Assembly: GCA_037355855.1 (NCBI GenBank)
Contig: CM074761.1
Span: forward strand, 5,847,346-5,911,345
Length of the DNA stretch: 64,000 bases
Source: Pseudo-nitzschia pungens
Lineage: Eukaryota > Bacillariophyta > Bacillariophyceae > Bacillariales > Bacillariaceae
Direction: 5' to 3'
Part shown: one piece after another, positions 32,856 through 44,138 of the stretch
Layout of the letters: every line of letters begins with the position of its first letter
How positions within the stretch are numbered: the stretch's first letter is position 1
The notes under the pieces: generated by a model
The model's input: the letters and a program-made list of their open reading frames with translations, nothing else
What the model was told of the DNA's origin: nothing
Databases searched by the model: none
Made by a program: the position numbers and the translations under genes

Positions 32856-34127
32856 CATCCTGTATCAAATAGAGCTCTGTAGCGTCTGTACGGAGTAGCG
32901 TTTTGGAGTAGCGTAGCGTACCGGTAGCTCTACGGAGTAGCGAATAATTCAAGAGTGTGCTTCCGAGCGCGCTCGCAAAGTTGCTCGCGTGCAACTGCAG
33001 GGTCGGGTATCCGGTTGTAGTAACTTACTTCTTATCGTAAACAATGACCATACCCCACTGTAGTTGGATGGTAGCACACTGTATTCAGTATTCAGCAGTA
33101 CCCCAACCTTAACCCTGTAGCACTATGCTACAGTGTGCCAGCAGCAGCTCTGCTACAGCCAGGAGGTAACAAATCCTGCACAGTGAACCCGATCACTTTG
33201 CTGCCAGCAGCACTCTTTAGCACCTTGGAATAAGCCTCTTGCTGACCCTGTTGCTAAGAAGCATGTTGTTTAGCACACGCACAGTCTACTAGAACATTGT
33301 AGACAGTTACTGGAGGCTGATACCTTTAGTAGCCACAGTACACAGGAGCCTTACGACTAGTAGTAGTAGTAGTAGTATAGTAGTAGCATCTTGGATATCT
33401 TTACAACTAGTACTAGTATGCCCTCTGGTACAATTTATACCAGCAGACCTACAACAGGATGCTAGGCCCACTATGAAAGATTTGTACAAGAAGAAGATCT
33501 CCTACATACCACAGCTTGAACTACTACTACTAGTAGCAGGTCCTCTATATTTTAAGATATACAGCAGGGTGCTGGATAGTATACAGTGTCGTTCTAAGCA
33601 TGTTGCTAAGCCTATTGCCAAGTGCAATGATATTGCCCATCAGCAATTCATTGGAATCAGTAACTGTAGTGAAACAGTGATAGTAGCATTAACAACAGTG
33701 CAGCACCACATTGTGCTGACAAATAGTAAGACTACAGAGGATACTGTTCGAACACTAGTATTACTACATACACTCAAATACTGCAGGATCCTCCCTTAAA
33801 GGTACACTGGGATCGATTGAAAAGTAGAGGGCATGATGATGTTTATTTTAGAGAAGAAATCAAAGAGTGAGCTGAAGCGCTGAAGGAGCTGAGCTCTCTT
33901 GGACCCAAAGGGGAACTCGCTGTCTCATGCAGTATCTTATCAGTACTCTAATGCTGAAGGCTTGTAGTACGGAATAGTGCTGTAGCGCAGGGAGTACCAT
34001 AGGGAGTAGCACTGTATGGAGTAGCGTAGAGCATGCTTGCTTGCTTCGCGAACTGCAGGGGCTGGGTAAGGTTTATTATCTGCTTATCCTACACAATGAC
34101 CATACCCCAATGGTAGCATAGTAGTAG

Positions 34128-34239
34128 TGTTACGGGCTGGCGTAGGTATCCCTACGAGAGACTCTAAATGATTATTGAATCCTGCATGTACTCCAATACA
34201 CAAGAATATGTCCATCTAATTCTACTTTAGACCGTAACA
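34128..34239. mobile_element. 112-bp solo LTR or very short TG...CA element with 5-bp target duplication
   Basis: It begins TGTTACGG and ends CCGTAACA (8-bp perfect inverted termini) and is flanked by AGTAG on both sides (34,123-34,127 and 34,240-34,244). The neighbouring repeat copy at 35,183-35,200 has the site without the insert (GGTAGCATAGTATGGTAACA), so insertion is directly visible. The ends resemble those of the gypsy 1 LTR. TG...CA ends with a 5-bp duplication fit a solo LTR or a SMART/TRIM-type element. Confidence 0.8.
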
Positions 34240-35011
34240 AGTAGTAGTATGGTAACATAGTATATTAGCATACCAAGTATCTTGTAAACAGTAGCAACCA
34301 TAACCTTGTAGCACTGCACTACAGTGTTTGCTAGTAGCAATGGTGCTGTGCCCAGGTTTCTGTAACTAGTACAAATCCTACTCGAGAACCCAGCAGGTCG
34401 CTTGGTTGTTAGCACCCCATAGCACCTTGGAATAAGCCTGTTGCTAAGCCTCCTGTTGCTTAGCACACAGTCTAGCACCTTGTAGATATTGGAGGCTGAT
34501 ACTACCTGTAGCTCTGGTACAGTTACCTACACAGGGACCTTAGCATCCTGGAGAAAGGAGGTGCTGAATATCAACATACAAGCCTCCTATCGCTTAGCCT
34601 ATTGCTCACCCTGCTGCTATTGCTCAGCCTATTCCTCAGATTGTTGGTGCATGTGTAAAGATATTGCTTGTCAGCAAATAGGATAGCATTAACAACAGTA
34701 CAGCAGCACGGAGTGCTGGCAAATACTAGTAGTGAGACTACAGAGGACCATACTGTTTGAACGCTATTGCATACACTTAGTTACTACAACAAGATACTCC
34801 CCTAGATGTACAAAGGAATCGATCAGAAGGGGAGGGCATGATAGGTGTTTATTTTAGTGGAAAAGAAAGAGTGGAAGGAGGGAGCTGAGCAAAGCTCAGC
34901 TCTGTAGCGTGACAGCGCTTCACTATCTCCTATAATAACAGAGCTCTGTAGCTTCAGTACTGTATTCTACGGAGTAGCGTTAGTGTTTAATTAAATCCAA
35001 TCGTGTGCTAG

Positions 35012-35121
35012 CGCTAGCTCACTTGCTAGCTCGCTTGCTAGCTCGCTTGCTAGCTCGCTTGCTAGCTCGCTTGCTAGCTCGCTTGCTAGCTCGCTTGCTA
35101 GCTCGCTTGCTAGCTCACTTA
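35012..35121. repeat. 12-bp tandem repeat (GCTAGCTCGCTT)
   Basis: About nine copies of a 12-mer containing the palindrome GCTAGC, bounded by the variants GCTAGCTCACTT. It sits inside the ~1.06 kb repeat and is an expanded form of a sequence that occurs only once or twice in the other copies. Confidence 0.95.
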
Positions 35122-35300
35122 CTTAATAACTGTCTGGGTCAGGCATCCGGTCATAGTACATACTGTACACAATGACTGTACCCCAACGGTAGCATAGTAT
35201 GGTAACATGGTATGCTAGCATACCAAATTCCAGTATCTCGTAGCATTAGCAACCTTAACCTTGTAGCTTTCAGCTACACTCCTGTGCTAGTGCCGGTGCT

Positions 35301-36378
35301 ATAGAAAAAATTTCTTCTTCTAGTAGTAGTAAGGTTAGTACGGTAGAAATCAGTTACTACTTCGGCGTACTAGTAGTATGTGTTGCGCTGCTTGTTGTCA
35401 AGAACGACACCTTTTATTTAATCACACGCTATCACCACTTCTTCTTACTCCTGTCGTACCGGTAACCTTACTTAATTGTCGCAGCTTCGTCTTTTTGCTG
35501 TTAAATGGCTGGGGGCGATTGTTGTTCTTGTTTCTTGTATATTTCTTGTGTGTCGTAGTTTTGGGACATACGACAAAAGACAGGAAGAATTCTTCCGAAA
35601 GAAAATGAGATGCGAAAAAGTTTTTGTATCAATATTGATAGTCCAAACATAGCCCTCATTTTTTCGGAGAAACATAACACGATTGAAAGGCTTAAGGAGG
35701 AGTCGAAAACTATGGCAGTCCTTCACGATGATGAGATGTTTAATGAACAACCTTTATGAGAAACACTCCGGATCGGAGAATTACTTTTTTTCGTTTCAAT
35801 GTACGATACTAGTAGAAATTCGTAAAAACTGTCCACCAGCAAATGAAGGAATTAAGGTTAGTAGATGGGCATGATGTGAGTTTTAACAAACAACATTTAT
35901 GAGAAATAAGGTTACTCCGGATCCGAGAATTGATTTGTTTGTTAATGTAGTTCGAAATCCGTAGCAGCTGTTCCCCAGCGAATGCAGGAATTGGTAGATG
36001 CTGGGCATCTGGTGGTACTACGAGGACGTAGAACTGAGGGACAGCTGCTGTTCTTGATACTGGTACTACTACTAGTACTAGTAGGCATATTCTTCTTGTA
36101 GCATGTTCATGTGATGCGATCTTTACATCCTCTCACCTAAGATTACCCCCGTAGAGTTACAAGAACTCATTTGTACCGAGATTTTGGAAAGCTGGAAGAG
36201 GATGTGTGCAATATGTCGAGATTTTTGCATTCGACGCTAGTAATCATGCAGAGAGGGCATCACCGTCTATCATTTTCCGTTTTGCTCATAATACAAAATT
36301 CGGAAAAGAATTCAGACTCTTTCACACAAGCACTTTCTACACCAACCGAGCTTTTACTTTCAAGCCGATTTTCAAACA
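35301..36378. other. Intergenic with a ~140-bp tandem duplication
   Basis: Two diverged copies of a unit, AACAACNTTTATGAGAAA ... CTCCGGATC ... GAATTGGTAGATG-like, lie at about 35,744-35,873 and 35,887-36,013. A GGTAACCTTAC motif occurs near 35,460. ORFs at 35,378-35,608 and 36,171-36,478 have no recognisable content; the latter overlaps the start of the EF-hand gene in another frame. Confidence 0.5.
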
Positions 36379-37209
36379 ATGTCAGAAGAAGGTAAGCGAT
36401 TGTCAGTCACCAAACGAGTTTCGAGTCGAGGACTTGAAACCTCTGTTTTGGTTCTCGAGGACTGTCCTACTGATGTAGCGCAGGTTCTCAAGCCGCTCGA
36501 TATCGATAACAATGGATTCATTGACAAGGAAGAAGTTATCGAAGCGGCGCACGCCCTCAAGGCCGAACGACAGGAAAACTCGAAACTGAAGCAGACCATG
36601 AAGCTCATGCTTCTTGGATACTTTATCATGGTAGCTACCGTCGGAGGTCTCGTCTACGGAGTGGTCAAGGCCAACAAGGACACCGAGATTCTCGAAGGGA
36701 GCAGCTCGCTCATGGTACGGGGCAACTCCGAATCCGAACCGGTTTCGGTGAACTCCAACGAGGTGACCATGCCCCTGGGCATGATTCCATTTTTGCCCAA
36801 TGATGTCGTCTCCAAGGTTACCATGTTGAGCATCTCCGGCTATGATGACTCCGGTGTCGTAAAGTACCGCACCGTCGCGTCCATTGATGTTCTTCCGGAG
36901 GAAGGCTTTGTCATCACATCCACGGTCGGGGACGTTCTGACTTGGGACTCCCAAAACTCGAGCAACCAAGAGATGGATGTAGCCTTCAACGATGGAACCT
37001 CTTTCACCAAGAGTGTGTTTTGCGTAGAGTGCTCTGCCGTGAATGTTGTCTCTACCGAGAAAGGACTTGAAGCGGCATCAGCGTCTGTCATCAAAGCTTT
37101 TGACCTCGACGTTTCCACAACCGATGGTGAGAGTGAAGGTTCCGGTCGCCGTCGCAAACTAATTTGGGGTTCGTGGGATGCACCAGGAGCACGTAGCTAT
37201 GCCTGTTAG
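36379..37209 (+). CDS. EF-hand, single-pass membrane protein
   Basis: 276 residues, apparently intronless, from the ATG at 36,379. Residues 41-52 form a canonical EF-hand calcium loop (DIDNNGFIDKEE, with D, D, N, G, I, D and E in the expected positions). A transmembrane helix spans about residues 73-96 (LMLLGYFIMVATVGGLVYGVV). The part after it lacks other motifs and contains a pair of cysteines (CVEC). The basic RRRKL stretch near the end is followed by a short tail. The order EF-hand, membrane helix, soluble domain is common in diatom lineage-specific families, whose function is unknown. It would place calcium sensing on one face of a membrane. Only one EF-hand is evident where pairs are usual. 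Confidence 0.85.
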   Translation: MSEEGKRLSVTKRVSSRGLETSVLVLEDCPTDVAQVLKPLDIDNNGFIDKEEVIEAAHALKAERQENSKLKQTMKLMLLGYFIMVATVGGLVYGVVKANKDTEILEGSSSLMVRGNSESEPVSVNSNEVTMPLGMIPFLPNDVVSKVTMLSISGYDDSGVVKYRTVASIDVLPEEGFVITSTVGDVLTWDSQNSSNQEMDVAFNDGTSFTKSVFCVECSAVNVVSTEKGLEAASASVIKAFDLDVSTTDGESEGSGRRRKLIWGSWDAPGARSYAC

Positions 37210-38345
37210 TACTACTACTAGTAGTAGTCTAGACACACAGCAACGACGAACAGCAAAATGAGAGAAAAGAAACGAACGATTAGTAGTACATGTTACAGTA
37301 TGGTAGTACATGAATTATTATTTCTTACATGGTGACTGGTGGCAGAGTGATGAGAAATCCAAGATTTTATTCCATTCAATATCACAATAAGAAGATTAAA
37401 ACAATTTACGTACGGTATCGACGCATTACCTCTATTTACTGAAGCAGTAGTAAGGCTTACCGGTAGGAAACTTTGCTTCGAACACAAAGACGTTTTGTTT
37501 TGATGAGTGCGACGGGTTCTTTTTTTTAAAAGGTTTGTGATAATCAGAGATAAACTTCTTTTTTCAAAAAAAAGTACTTCGTATCACCATTACCCCTTTT
37601 GGTGTACGTACTCGTACCGTACGGTACTCTAACCGATATGTTCTACTGTAGTGGCATCTCGTATGTTGGCTTTCGAGGGGTGAGGGAAATATCATCATTC
37701 TCGGCCTACCGTACGGTACGTATTTCTGAGGGATTGCCTTTTTCTGATTTTTGCTCATCACCGTACGAGAACCTGTTCTGTCGTAATAGATACGTAGAAT
37801 TATTCTATTCCTATGGTAAGTAAAACCTTATATATGTGGAGTACATTGTAATTTCGATCGGCTAGCTTTAAGTTGAGTGGGGGCATAGGAATTTTGCTCG
37901 GTTCTCCGCCTCACATTTTTCTGAGTCTCCGACGAAAAACTCGAGTCTTACGAAATAAAAAACGGCGACATCTCAACAATGGCTTGATAGTTTACATTTC
38001 TTCACTTTCAAAGAAAAACCTCTCTACAACACGGTGTTGTTTGTACAGTAAATGGGGCACCTCTGGTTGGAATGGTTCCAGATACGCTATTAAAAATCAA
38101 ATCGACAGCATTTTAGGGAGAAATAGCCCCTCAAACGGTTCTAACGGCTTCTACGGCCCCTCAGTATTCAGGAACATTCAAAGTGCGCCTGACGGTTTTT
38201 GGGGGGTAACTTACCTTTTTGTCGTCCCAGGGTCTTAAAATTGGTAATTAGCCTTATTCGGTACAAGTAAGTTAGCGCGTTTCCATTCTCAAACGAAAAG
38301 AAAGGAAAACATCATCAATCAAACGGACCCATCCTTCTATTCACC
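37210..38345. other. Intergenic, no gene recognised
   Basis: Contains several CGTACGGTA and CCGTACGG motifs (37,615-37,770) and short T/A runs. ORFs of up to 121 codons (37,873-38,238) show no motif. The region presumably includes the promoter of the gene at 38,346. Confidence 0.45.
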
Positions 38346-39773
38346 ATGGCGAGAAAGACCGCTGGAAGCAGAAACCACGTGACGAAGAAAGCGAAGAAGA
38401 AACGAGCCACGGAGAGCAACAGTAACAATAAGAATCACAATGACAGCGAAAATAAGACCTCGGAACGCAAACCTTTTCGTCCCAATTACGATTACGACGT
38501 TGACTACAACGATCATTTCGAAACGCCCCTGGATGCCTACACCGACATTCTGCCTTTGATCGATTCGGTGGCGCCCAAGAATAATAACGCGAATGACAAT
38601 GCGAATAATGATGCGAATAATGATGCGAATGCGAATGCAGCTGCAAATGTCCCGAAGAACGGAACCACCACCGTTGTCCCGGCGTCGGCGTCGATGTCGA
38701 TCCCGCGAAGCGACCACGTCCTGTACGATCCCTACTACTGCAACGGCCGAACCAGGGCCCTCCTCGAGGGTCTCGGCTTTTCGAAGGTGATCCACGAGAA
38801 GCGGGACTTTTATGCGGACGTCTCGGGCAACACGGTTCCGGAGCACCACACGCTCGTGACCAACCCGCCCTACTCGGACGACCACAAGGAGCGATGCCTG
38901 GAATTCTGCAACTCGCAATTCCGCGAGAAGAAGGTTGCCTTTTTCCTGCTGATTCCGAGCTACGTCGCCGCCCGCAGCTATTACCGAAGGATTCTGGGGG
39001 ACACGATCCACGACGTGGCCTATGTGGTGCCGCCGGAAGAGTACTCCTACTCGCACCCGGAGGGGACGGGCCACGAGGTGTCGCCCTTTGCGTCGCTCTG
39101 GTTTTGCGGGATTGGTCGGGACCGGATTCGGGAATGGTCCAAACAGAGGAAGCCGATGGGTGCAACGCAAACACGAGCATGCACAAGCGATTCGGGCGCC
39201 AGCGTCGGCGCCTACCGAACACGCCACAGCGACAGCGACAGCACCAACAACAGCAACAGCAACGATGGTGGTTCGCGAGACTCGCAGCAACGTTGTCCGA
39301 GGTTTGTCGCATCGTTCGACGAGCTTGTCTCGCTCGGGATCATTTCGTTGCAAAACCGTCCCAATCCGAGACAACGAAAGAAGAAGACGATGATGATGGG
39401 GAAAATGCGAAACGCCAAAATCGCATCGACAGAGGCGGAGCCAGCGGCACCGGTAGCGTCGCAATGGAATTCCTCCGGGACAACGACAACGACAACGAGA
39501 ACGATGGCCTCCGATGGTGATTGCGATTCGACGGCGATTCCGAGCGCAGGCGCAAAACAATCGCAGTCGCAGTTCAACAACCGCAATAGCAGCAGCAATA
39601 GCTATAGCAATAACAATAACGATAGCAGCACGAACAAGAAGAAGAAGAAGGGGAGCTCTTCGTTCGCTCGAGGAAATTCCAAAAAAGAACCGGTCCGAGG
39701 CAAGAAACGACACACCGCAAAAAGCAGCAAGTATCGCGGCGCGGACGGAACGCGAACGAAAAAGCGATTCTGA
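38346..39773 (+). CDS. NPPY-motif methyltransferase-like protein
   Basis: 475 residues from the ATG at 38,346 (context TCACCATGG). The basic N-terminus (KKAKKKR) may be a nuclear localisation signal. The core, about residues 55-270, reads FETPLDAY, then DPYYCNGRTRALLEGLGF, a DFYAD acidic strand and TNPPYSDDHKERCLEFC at about residue 172. D/NPPY is motif IV of N6-adenine and N4-cytosine methyltransferases, and a preceding 'DPYxC' segment with a downstream acidic loop is what I expect of the cofactor-binding half. The substrate is unknown; nucleic acid (PCIF1-like NPPF enzymes) or protein are both possible. The C-terminal ~200 residues are Asn/Ser/Arg/Lys-rich low complexity. It is convergent with the DEAH helicase gene. 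Confidence 0.75.
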   Translation: MARKTAGSRNHVTKKAKKKRATESNSNNKNHNDSENKTSERKPFRPNYDYDVDYNDHFETPLDAYTDILPLIDSVAPKNNNANDNANNDANNDANANAAANVPKNGTTTVVPASASMSIPRSDHVLYDPYYCNGRTRALLEGLGFSKVIHEKRDFYADVSGNTVPEHHTLVTNPPYSDDHKERCLEFCNSQFREKKVAFFLLIPSYVAARSYYRRILGDTIHDVAYVVPPEEYSYSHPEGTGHEVSPFASLWFCGIGRDRIREWSKQRKPMGATQTRACTSDSGASVGAYRTRHSDSDSTNNSNSNDGGSRDSQQRCPRFVASFDELVSLGIISLQNRPNPRQRKKKTMMMGKMRNAKIASTEAEPAAPVASQWNSSGTTTTTTRTMASDGDCDSTAIPSAGAKQSQSQFNNRNSSSNSYSNNNNDSSTNKKKKKGSSSFARGNSKKEPVRGKKRHTAKSSKYRGADGTRTKKRF

Positions 39774-40473
39774 GACGGAACGAGAGACACAGACAGCGGG
39801 GCGTTGCAGTGCAGTGCGGTGCAGTGCGTGCGCGCGTGCATGCCATCGGTCGGCAGAAGAGAGCGGAGCAAAAGAGAACGGAACGGAACAGAAACGAACG
39901 CTGCACATTGGCAAGGAACTTGGCAATCTCCGGGAAACGGAACGGGAACGAGTCGGTCAGTCGGTCTGTCGGTGAGTCCGTCATTCAGTCAGTCCGGTGC
40001 GGAAACCCAATCGGAGGAAGGCTCGGACCGTCGGAGGCGACGGCCATTGATGGAGTGTGTCGTCGTTCGCTTTCTTTCTTTCCGCTGCGGTCCGCTCACC
40101 GCAACTGCGCGGCAAAGCACGGTGCAGTATTGATAGTGTTCGTCTTGAATACGTGTAGTATCAGTAGTACTGTACTGCATTATTAATCAAAATTGATGAT
40201 TGAAAAATTATAGCGGTTCGGGAACTATTGTTTCGTTTGTTCTAGGGTAGGTCGTACGATCATGCGCGTACCGCACCCGACTCGAACCATGCAAACGCGT
40301 GATGCTTCCATTTTTTGTTGGTTGGGAGAGGGAGATTTCGCATCCGAAATGGCAAACGAAACGAAGTGAAGTGAAGAAAAGTGAAAAATAATGATAGAAT
40401 GCATTGGATTGATTCAAAAGCGGCACCCGCGCACGGATTCGTTCGCGAGCTAGTAGTACTAGTACTAGTCCCG
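39774..40473. other. Convergent intergenic region
   Basis: Lies between the stop codons of the methyltransferase-like gene (plus) and the DEAH helicase (minus). GTCAGTCGGTCTGTCGGT-like short repeats occur near 39,955-39,995. No gene is seen. Confidence 0.5.
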
Positions 40474-41647
40474 CTACCGCTTTCTCGATCGGGGCAGTTT
40501 TTTCGCCCTCGCATCTTCGACGTCGCTGGGTTGGTAGTAGTGCGGGGCAATCTCCACCAGCCACGACGGATCGATGGGGGCCACCTGCCGCATGAATTCC
40601 TTGGTGGTGAACGCCAGCTCGAAAAACACGAGCCACGGCGGGGGCTGTTCCTCCTTGGCCAGGACGCTGCTCGGGTGGATGTAGACGGTTCGTTGCTGCT
40701 TCACGGTCTGGTACTCCCCCGTCCGTCCCAGCTTGGCCACGTTGTAAAAGAACCCCGCCGTGATGGCCTTGAGGAGGGCGTCGGTGTCATCGGGTTTGGA
40801 TACGGTCCGGTCGATCTCGACCCGCTCGCAGAGGCCCTCGAGCTGTTCCCGGATGTCACGGGCCCGCCGCATGCTCCGCACCTGCACAAAGTTTTCGAAA
40901 CACCACCCGTCGCTGTGGTCCGTGGAAGCCCAGTCCCGGTAGCACCGCAGCAGCGAGGCGTGGTCTCCGCCGCCTCCCCGGGCGAAATTCATCCGAGCCG
41001 TATCGGCCATGATCTTTTTCTCCTTGGGACGATAAAAGACGGATGCTCCCAGCGACAGCATGGCCACCGTCGACAGCACTTCCGAGACGCACCCGTGTTT
41101 TTCGGAACCAATCACGGCCTTGCTGAGCATGGGTTCCAGCGGGAATTCCGCCATGCGTCTTCCGAGCTTGGTCAGCTCGCCCAGATCGTTCAGGGCTCCG
41201 AGCGCGTACAATTGTTCCAGCGCTCGGATCAGGGCATCGGCGGGGGCTGCATGGATTTGGGTTGGCATTTGTTGGTTGGTTTGAAACGGCGAGAAGAAAC
41301 AGCGGAGGGAACACAATTTATCCGCCGCGTCCGAAAAACGGGCACTGTTAGAAACAACACGGAACTGGTAATGGTAGTCGCAATTACTGGTGGTAATTAC
41401 CGTAATTACCAATAATTCGGATCATCATCACAACATTCCGCACCGCGCGATACGATGCTCCGATCAAACACTTCTTCCCGATCCAATAAAACGCAAAACA
41501 CTCCTAACACTCCAAACTCGCAAACCATCTCGCGCAATGCCAAGACCAAAAACAACCCGAGAATCCATCTCCAAACGAATCCTACGCGGATACTAGTACT
41601 AGCACCGCAACAACTCCGGACTCGACACCATCCCGAAACCAAAACCA

Positions 41648-41678
<31 letters not shown>

Positions 41679-44105
41679 CAAAAAACTCACGCTTGTCCAT
41701 GAAATCGAATCGGATCAGATCGTTGATCCCGAGGCTCTTGAGCAGGAGCACGACGTTCCCCAGGTTGGTCCGGAGAATCTCCGGCACGGTGTTGGCCTCG
41801 AGCTCGTGCTCGAAGGACCAGGCCGTGAACAAGCGAAAGCACTTTCCGGGCTTGGTCCGCCCGGCCCTCCCGGCCCTCTGGTTGGAAGCGGCCCTGGAGA
41901 TCGGGGCGACCACCAGGGACTCCATCCCGGACCGGGCGTTGTAGGACTTTTGCTTGCTAAAGCCCGTGTCGATGACGTAGCAAATGCCGTCGATGGTCAG
42001 CGACGTCTCGGCAATGTTGGTGGCCAGGACGACCTTCCTGGCCCGCTCCGGGGTTTTGGCAAAGATCCGGGCCTGTTGGTCGGAGGGGAGGTTGGCGTAG
42101 ACGGGGCAGACGAGCAGCTCGGGGATCCGGGATCCGAGGTTCCTGGCGCGCGCGGCCAAAATCTCGGCCGCCGTCTCGATTTCTTCCTGGCCGGTGAGAA
42201 AGACCAGGACGTCCCCCCCGAGGGGCTGGGACACGTGGATCTGCAGGACCGTCACCACCGCCGCGTCGACGTAGTCGGCCTCCGGCGATTTGGTGTAAAA
42301 GACGTCGACCGGGAACATGCGTCCGGGGATCATGAATATGCTGGCGTCGTCGAAATACCGGGAGAATTTTTCGGCGTCCATGGTGGCGCTCGAGATGATG
42401 AGCTTGAGGTCCTTCCGGAACCGCACGATGTCCTTGACGAGGCCAAAGAGAATGTCGCTGTGCAGCGTCCGCTCGTGGGCCTCGTCGATGATCATGCACG
42501 AGTAGCTGGCCAGGTCCGGCTCGGTGAGAATCTCCCTTAGCAGCATTCCGTCCGTCATGTACTGTATCCTGGTGGCTTCGGAGGTGCAATTCTCGAACCG
42601 GATCGAGTATCCGACCTCCCTGCCGAGCTTGGCGTTCATTTCCTGCGCGACGCGGGCCGCCACGCTCATGGCGGCCACCCGTCGGGGCTGGGTGCACCCG
42701 ATCTTCCCGAGCTCGGAGTAGCCGATCTCGTGCAGGTACTGGGGGATCTGCGTGGTCTTTCCCGATCCGGTTTCTCCCACCAGCACGAGGATCTGGTGGT
42801 CCTTGACGGCGGCGAGGAATTCTTCTCGGTAGGGGTAGACCGGTAGTTTTTTGCGGCCCTCGAGAATCTTTTCGTGCTCCGTAAGGATCCGCGTTTTTTG
42901 GATCTTTGCTGTTGTTGTTGTTGTTGTTGTCGTTGTCGCGGATTCGTCGTCGTCGCTGTTGTCGTCGGACGCGTCTTCGTTGCTGCTGCTGCTGCTGCTG
43001 CCGCGTTTTTTCTTGTTCTTGTTCTTGTTCTTGTTCTTGGATTCCTTCTTTTTCGCTTTCTTCTTCTTCTTGTCCCGTCGGTGGTCGTAGCCCCTCGTGG
43101 TTTCCTGCAGCACGAAATCGATCCGGTGGGCGTCGGCGTCGTCATCGTCGTCGTCAAAGACGAGCTCGTATTGGTTTTCTTCTTGCTGCTGGGTCGTGCC
43201 GCTTTTCTTCTTGCGCTTCGCCGATCCGAACGCTCCCACCGCCTTTTTCGTCTGGGATTCCTCCCACAGCTCTTGTTCCGACCCGGGGTGTTTTTCGTCG
43301 GCGTCGTACCGATACCTCTTGGTCAGACGGGCCCGGTCCTGGGATTCCTTGGTGCGGGCGTCGTCGCGCTCGTCGGGCAATCGATAGAATCCGTCGAGGT
43401 GGTCCGAATCGCAATCGTCATTTTCTTCGTTGTCGTCATTATCGTCGTTATCGTTGCTCTTTCCCCTTTCCTTGGTGCGTTCGACCAGTTGCAGGATTTG
43501 TTTCGACAGCTCGATGCGCCTGCGCTCACCCTCCGTCAGCTTGGAGTTCGGATTCGAGTTCGCGTCGCCGTCTCCGTCGCCGTCGTGGCTCTCGCCGAAC
43601 AATTCGCGCTCGTCCTCGAGGGATTGCTTCAGCAAGGCGATCTCTCGCTCCTGGCGTTTCTTGAGGTAGACCCTCCGGCTCTCGGTCCGCAGCCTGTCGA
43701 GGGTCATCTCCTCGCCCGTTTGGTCGTCCACTACCACCGTCTCCCCCCGGGCCAGTTGTTCCTCCATTGCGATGCGGCGGCGGGCCTCGAACGAGGAGGA
43801 TGCGGCGTTGTTGTTGTTCTCGTTGGTGTCGTTGTTGCTCTCGTTATTCTCGTCGTTATTCTCGTTGTTGTAGCCTCCCTTGCCACCCACCCTTTGCTTT
43901 GTCTTTTGTTGGTCCCGGTTCAGCATCCGCCCGACGAATTCGTCCCGTTCCCGCTTGTCCTTTTCTCGCTCCAGAGCGGCCCGTTGTTCGGGTGTGAGGG
44001 CATCCCATGCATTGTTGTTGTTGTTGTTGTCATTCTTGCGGTTGCTCCGATTGTCACGATCGTTCGTGTCTTCGATTCGGCTTCGTTTCTCGTCCGTGCG
44101 GTCTC

Positions 44106-44138
<33 letters not shown>

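Larger units (their letters stand above)
32856..35300. repeat. Tandem copies of a ~1.06 kb repeat related to the gypsy 2 LTR
   Basis: The landmark CAATGACCATACCCC recurs at about 33,044, 34,095 and 35,166, so the period is about 1.05-1.07 kb. Between these, each copy shows in order TGTAGCACTNNNCTACAGTG, AGCACCTTGGAATAAGCC, GGAGGCTGATAC, GACTACAGAGGA, GGAATCGAT and GAGCTCTGTAGCG. In reverse complement the landmark region matches the sequence just after the gypsy 2 polypurine-like tract (5,551-5,620), so the family is probably LTR-derived. The middle copy contains a 112-bp insertion (34,128-34,239). No ORF over 110 codons is present. CTAGTAGTAGTA-type simple repeats are scattered through the block. 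Confidence 0.75.

Noticed and set aside
35012..35121. Short regular repeat considered as a CRISPR array
   Set aside because: Perfect tandem 12-mers without spacers in a eukaryotic repeat.
38337..39926. 529-codon minus-strand ORF
   Set aside because: Antisense to the methyltransferase-like gene; Arg/Val/Ile-rich shadow.
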